Assembly (NCBI GenBank): GCA_013362315.1
Contig: JABFWL010000175.1
Span: 1 to 47,197, forward strand
From: Catenulispora sp.
Lineage (GTDB): Bacteria > Actinomycetota > Actinomycetes > Streptomycetales > Catenulisporaceae
DNA: 47,197 bases
Reading direction: 5' to 3'
Shown here: positions 43,693-47,197 of the stretch, one piece after another
How positions within the stretch are numbered: the first letter of the stretch is position 1
Layout: every line of letters starts with the position of its first letter
Position numbers and translations under genes: made by a program
The notes under the pieces: model-generated
What the model saw: the letters and a program-made list of their open reading frames with translations, nothing else
Databases searched by the model: none
What the model was told of the DNA's origin: nothing

Positions 43693-45228
43693 ATGAGCAA
43701 CCCCGAGCCCACAACGGACTTCCCGCCCCGGCCGGCCGCCGAAGTCGTCGAGAACAATCGCCGGCAACTGCTCGACACCGTTGACCGCATAGCCGGCCAG
43801 GGCCCCTTCCAACCCAGTTGGACCTCTCTGGCCGACTACCAGGTACCGGACTGGTTCCGCGATGCCAAGTTCGGGATCTTCATCCACTGGCTGCCCGCTT
43901 CTGTGCCGGCCTACGGCAACGAGTGGTACCCGCGGTCCATGTATCTGGAGCAAGCCCCGGAATACGCCCATCACATCGCCGCCTACGGCAGTCAGGAATC
44001 CTTCGGTTACAAGGACTTCCTGCCGCAGTTCACCGGGTCCGCCTTCAAGGCCGAGGACTGGATCGCTCTCGTCAAACGCTCCGGGGCCCGGTACGTCGTG
44101 CCGGTGGCCGAACACCATGACGGCTACGCCCTGTACGACACCGGGCTGTCGCGGTGGAAGGCGCCGCTGATCGGGCCGGGCGCCGACATCATCGCGGAGT
44201 TGGCCGAGGCCGCCCGCGAAGCCGGCATCCGGTTCGGAGTGTCCAGCCATCGCGCCGAGAACTGGTGGTTCTTCAACGGCGGCACCCGCTTCGCCAGCGA
44301 CGTCCAAGATCCCCGGTGGGCCGACCTGTACGGACCGGCTCAGCCCAAATCCACCCAGCCGGACCAGGCGTTCCTGGATGACTGGCTGGCCCGCACCGCC
44401 GAACTGGTCGAGCGCTACAGCCCGGACCTCGTCTACTTCGACTGGTGGATCGAGCAACCCGCGTTTCGCGAGCACCTGCGAGACTTCGCCGCGTACTACT
44501 ACAACCAGGCCGCCGGAGACGGCGACGGCGTGGTCATCAACTACAAGTGGGACGCCTTCGACGCCGGAACCGCCGTGCAGGACATCGAGCGCGGAGCCGT
44601 CCGCGCCATCCAGGCCCGGCCCTTCCAGAACGACACCTCCACCTCCCGGCTTGCCTGGTGCCATCTGGCCGACAACAGCTTCAAGCCGCTATCCGAGCTA
44701 CTGACCGACCTCATCGACACGGTCAGTAAGAACGGCTCCCTGCTGCTGAACATCGGACCTCGGCCGGACGGCACGATTCCAGAGCAGGAACGCGCGCTGC
44801 TGGAGGGCGTCGGAGACTGGCTCGCCGTCCACGGCGAGGCTATCTATGGCACCCGGCCCTGGCTCGTCTACGGCGAAGGTCCGACGCATCTGGCCGGCGG
44901 CTCGTTCGCGGATACGGCGCAGGTGCCGTGGACAGCCCAGGATCTGCGCTTCACCGCCAAGGACGACACGTTGTACGCCTTCGTCCTGGGTCGGCCCGCG
45001 GACGGCACCGTGCTGGTCCGGACTCTGGGGACCGACCTGCGCCTGGCTGATGTCGAGGTGGACTCGGTCGAGGTGCTCGGATCGAGCGCACCTGCGGCTT
45101 GGAGCCACGACCGGGACGGTCTGCGCCTCACGCTCGCTGACACACCCGGCACAACACCCTTGTGCGTGCGCATCAAGCTGCGGACTGTCCAAGCCCCGCA
45201 GCGCTACGAGCCCCCGATGCTCGAATAA
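43693..45228 (+). CDS. cytosolic GH29 alpha-L-fucosidase
   Basis: Hydrolyses terminal alpha-L-fucosides taken up by the transporter. 511 residues without signal peptide. Family features: WFRDAKFGIFIHW, GARYVVPVAEHHDGYALYDT, FGVSSHRAENWW, and DLVYFD250WW, where D250 fits the catalytic nucleophile. The barrel is followed by SKNGSLLLNIGPRPDGTIP, typical of GH29, and a small beta-sandwich end. AGGAG lies six nt before the ATG. A 64-bp gap separates it from the permease gene. Confidence 0.9.
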   Translation: MSNPEPTTDFPPRPAAEVVENNRRQLLDTVDRIAGQGPFQPSWTSLADYQVPDWFRDAKFGIFIHWLPASVPAYGNEWYPRSMYLEQAPEYAHHIAAYGSQESFGYKDFLPQFTGSAFKAEDWIALVKRSGARYVVPVAEHHDGYALYDTGLSRWKAPLIGPGADIIAELAEAAREAGIRFGVSSHRAENWWFFNGGTRFASDVQDPRWADLYGPAQPKSTQPDQAFLDDWLARTAELVERYSPDLVYFDWWIEQPAFREHLRDFAAYYYNQAAGDGDGVVINYKWDAFDAGTAVQDIERGAVRAIQARPFQNDTSTSRLAWCHLADNSFKPLSELLTDLIDTVSKNGSLLLNIGPRPDGTIPEQERALLEGVGDWLAVHGEAIYGTRPWLVYGEGPTHLAGGSFADTAQVPWTAQDLRFTAKDDTLYAFVLGRPADGTVLVRTLGTDLRLADVEVDSVEVLGSSAPAAWSHDRDGLRLTLADTPGTTPLCVRIKLRTVQAPQRYEPPMLE

Positions 45229-45293
45229 GACGCCTCGCTCCTCCTGACATCCACCCCCACGTTCACCCCTAAGCGTTAATGGAGAGATCAGCC

Positions 45294-46637
45294 ATGCCTT
45301 CTTCCGTGTCACAATCTGCACATATCGTCGCGATGGACGTGTTGGACGTTCGCTTTCCCACGTCACAAGACCTCGACGGGTCGGACGCGATGAACCCGGA
45401 GCCGGACTACTCCGCGGCCTATGTGATCTTGCGTACCGACGACCCCGCCGGACACGAGGGTCACGCGCTGGCGTTCACGACCGGCCGCGGCAACGACGTG
45501 CAGGCTGCGGCCATCGCGGCCCTGGCGCCCTATGTGGTCGGGCTGTCGGTGGCCGAGCTGTGCGCCGACCTCGGCGGGTTCGCCCGCACCCTCGCCCACG
45601 ATCCGCAGCTTCGCTGGCTGGGTCCGGAGAAGGGCGCGATCCACATGGCCACCGGCGCGGTGGTGAACGCGGCCTGGGACCTCGCGGGCAAGCGGGCGGG
45701 CAAGCCGGTGTGGCGTCTGCTGTCGGAGATGTCGCCGGAGGAGATCGTCGCGCAGGTCGACTTCCGCTGGCTCAGCGACGCCCTGACGCCGCAGGAAGCC
45801 CTGGACCTGCTGCGGCGGGCCGAACCCGGCCGCGCGGAGCGGATCGCGCAGTTGCTGGAGCGTGGCTATCCCGCGTACACCACGACCCCGGGATGGCTCG
45901 GTTACTCCGATGAGAAGCTGGCCAGGCTGGCCCGGGAAGCAGTGGCCGAAGGGTTCACGCAGATCAAGCTGAAGGTCGGCGCGTCGGTGGAAGACGACGT
46001 CCGGCGCATGGGCGTCGCCCGCGAGACCGTGGGCCCCGACGTGCGGATCGCGGTGGACGCCAACCAGCGGTGGGACGTGCAGGCGGCCATCGACTGGATG
46101 CACGAGCTGGCGCCGTTCGACCCGTACTGGATCGAGGAGCCCACCTCGCCGGACGACATCCTCGGACACGCCGCGGTGCGCCGGGCCGTGACCCCCATCA
46201 AGGTCGCCACCGGCGAACACGTCGCGAATCGGGTCGTGTTCAAGCAACTGATGCAGGCCGGCGCTGTGGACATCGTGCAGATCGACTCCGCGCGGGTCGG
46301 CGGGGTGAACGAGAACATCGCGATCCTGCTGCTGGCCGCCAAGTTCGGCCTGCCGGTGTGCCCGCACGCCGGCGGCGTGGGGCTGTGCGAGATGGTGCAG
46401 CACCTGTCGATGTTCGACTACGTCGCCGTGTCCGGGACCGTCCAGGACCGCGTCATCGAGTTCGTCGACCACCTGCACGAGCACTTCCTCGACCCGGTGC
46501 GGGTGACCGGCGGCCACTACCTGGCACCGACTACGCCGGGTATCAGCGCGCAGATGTATCCGGACTCACTGAAGGATTACACCTTCCCCGACGGCCCGGT
46601 GTGGAACAACCTCGCCGCCCGAGCAGTGCAGGCGTAG
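45294..46637 (+). CDS. L-fuconate dehydratase-like enzyme, enolase superfamily
   Basis: Predicted to dehydrate L-fuconate to 2-keto-3-deoxy-L-fuconate. 447 residues. The N-terminal capping domain has [16 protein letters not shown] and FTTGRGNDV, as in FucD. The barrel carries the KxK base (QIKLKVG), magnesium ligands D255 (VDANQ), E281 (WIEEP) and E308 (TGEH), and H358 (PHAGG). I chose the ATG at 45294 because GGAGAG precedes it by nine nt; an ATG at 45279 contains that site. A related sugar-acid dehydratase such as rhamnonate is possible but fits less well. Confidence 0.88.
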   Translation: MPSSVSQSAHIVAMDVLDVRFPTSQDLDGSDAMNPEPDYSAAYVILRTDDPAGHEGHALAFTTGRGNDVQAAAIAALAPYVVGLSVAELCADLGGFARTLAHDPQLRWLGPEKGAIHMATGAVVNAAWDLAGKRAGKPVWRLLSEMSPEEIVAQVDFRWLSDALTPQEALDLLRRAEPGRAERIAQLLERGYPAYTTTPGWLGYSDEKLARLAREAVAEGFTQIKLKVGASVEDDVRRMGVARETVGPDVRIAVDANQRWDVQAAIDWMHELAPFDPYWIEEPTSPDDILGHAAVRRAVTPIKVATGEHVANRVVFKQLMQAGAVDIVQIDSARVGGVNENIAILLLAAKFGLPVCPHAGGVGLCEMVQHLSMFDYVAVSGTVQDRVIEFVDHLHEHFLDPVRVTGGHYLAPTTPGISAQMYPDSLKDYTFPDGPVWNNLAARAVQA

Positions 46638-46730
46638 GAACCACGCTGGTCGTGGTCACCGCCGACATCCGAACTTCCACGAACGTGCTGCTGACCATCG
46701 GCGCGCGAATGAAAGGACCCTGACTCCCCG

Positions 46731-47197
46731 ATGAGCGTCAACCTCGCGGTGCGCTACGCCGCCGCCCGAACCCTGTCCATCGAGCCGGCTTCCGCCGAAC
46801 CGCCCGGCCCCGGGCAGGTGGAGATCGCCCCGGCCTATGTCGGCATATGCGGAACCGACCTGCACATCTTCCACGGCGCCATGGACGCCCGGGTCGCCGC
46901 GCCTGCCGTCATCGGGCACGAGATGTCCGGACGGATCACGCGCCTGGGCGCGGACGTCCAGGGCTGGAAGGTGGGCGACCCGGTCACGGTCATGCCGCTG
47001 CGCTGGGACGGAACCTGTCCGGCGTGCCGCAACGGGCATCAGCACGTCTGTCAGAACCTGGACTTCATCGGCATCGACTCCCCCGGTGCGATGCAACAGC
47101 GCTGGACCGTCCCGGCGTCCACGCTGATCCGGCTGCCCGACGGCCTGCCCCTGGACCAGGCCGCACTGGTAGAGCCCACCGCGGTGGCCGTGCACGA
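46731..47197 (+). CDS. zinc-type medium-chain alcohol dehydrogenase, C-terminus beyond window
   Basis: First 155 codons of an MDR dehydrogenase. The catalytic zinc residues GICGTDLH and GHEMSG are present. The structural zinc loop reads DGTCPACRNGHQHVC, with Asp where the first cysteine usually stands. Sorbitol, butanediol and threonine dehydrogenases share this layout. In this locus it could oxidise L-fucose or a deoxy-fuconate, but substrate cannot be read from this half. Starts 93 bp after the dehydratase. Confidence 0.85.
   Translation, partial: MSVNLAVRYAAARTLSIEPASAEPPGPGQVEIAPAYVGICGTDLHIFHGAMDARVAAPAVIGHEMSGRITRLGADVQGWKVGDPVTVMPLRWDGTCPACRNGHQHVCQNLDFIGIDSPGAMQQRWTVPASTLIRLPDGLPLDQAALVEPTAVAVH

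Overview
The window is very GC-rich DNA with Actinomycetota codon usage, GTG and TTG starts, and long chains of stop/start overlaps (ATGA, GTGA, TGATG). The gene content fits a soil filamentous actinomycete of the Streptomyces or Catenulispora type; the genus cannot be fixed from the sequence alone. I see no rRNA, tRNA, CRISPR array or intact insertion sequence.

Region A (1-22.1 kb) is the edge of a trans-acyltransferase polyketide synthase (PKS) cluster. On the minus strand a tandem acyltransferase/enoyl-reductase protein (AT-AT-ER) is followed, with a 4-bp overlap, by a giant PKS open for more than 4,900 codons to the left edge. The PKS carries KS-KR-ACP, then KS-DH-KR-ACP, then KS-DH-KR-MT-ACP, with no working AT in any module. 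Upstream lie a quinone-oxidoreductase-like protein, a 14-helix MFS exporter, a TetR regulator and a small membrane protein. A perfect 23-bp palindrome and partial copies of it mark a likely TetR regulon that may reach the PKS promoter.

Region B (22.3-35.8 kb) is a high-affinity, actinobacterial-type [NiFe]-hydrogenase locus (group 1h, formerly group 5). A double-SIS protein and convergent hypF come first. Then a plus-strand operon runs: maturation protease joined in frame to hypA, hypC, a second HypC-like gene, hypD, hypE, an accessory gene, a 45-codon gene, the small and large subunits, and four small accessory genes ending in a 36-residue membrane peptide. No hypB is present.

Region C (36.1-47.2 kb) is an L-fucose (or related deoxysugar) utilisation locus: a secreted glycosidase with three C-terminal repeats, a FadR-type GntR regulator, a lipoprotein sugar-binding protein, two ABC permeases (no ATPase), a cytosolic GH29 alpha-L-fucosidase, an L-fuconate-dehydratase-like enolase-superfamily enzyme and a zinc alcohol dehydrogenase cut by the right edge. 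Four exact and one degenerate ACAT-CCC-ATGT palindromes flank the regulator gene and precede the transporter, and are the likely operators. The likely flow is release of fucosides outside, import, hydrolysis inside, then oxidation and dehydration of the sugar.
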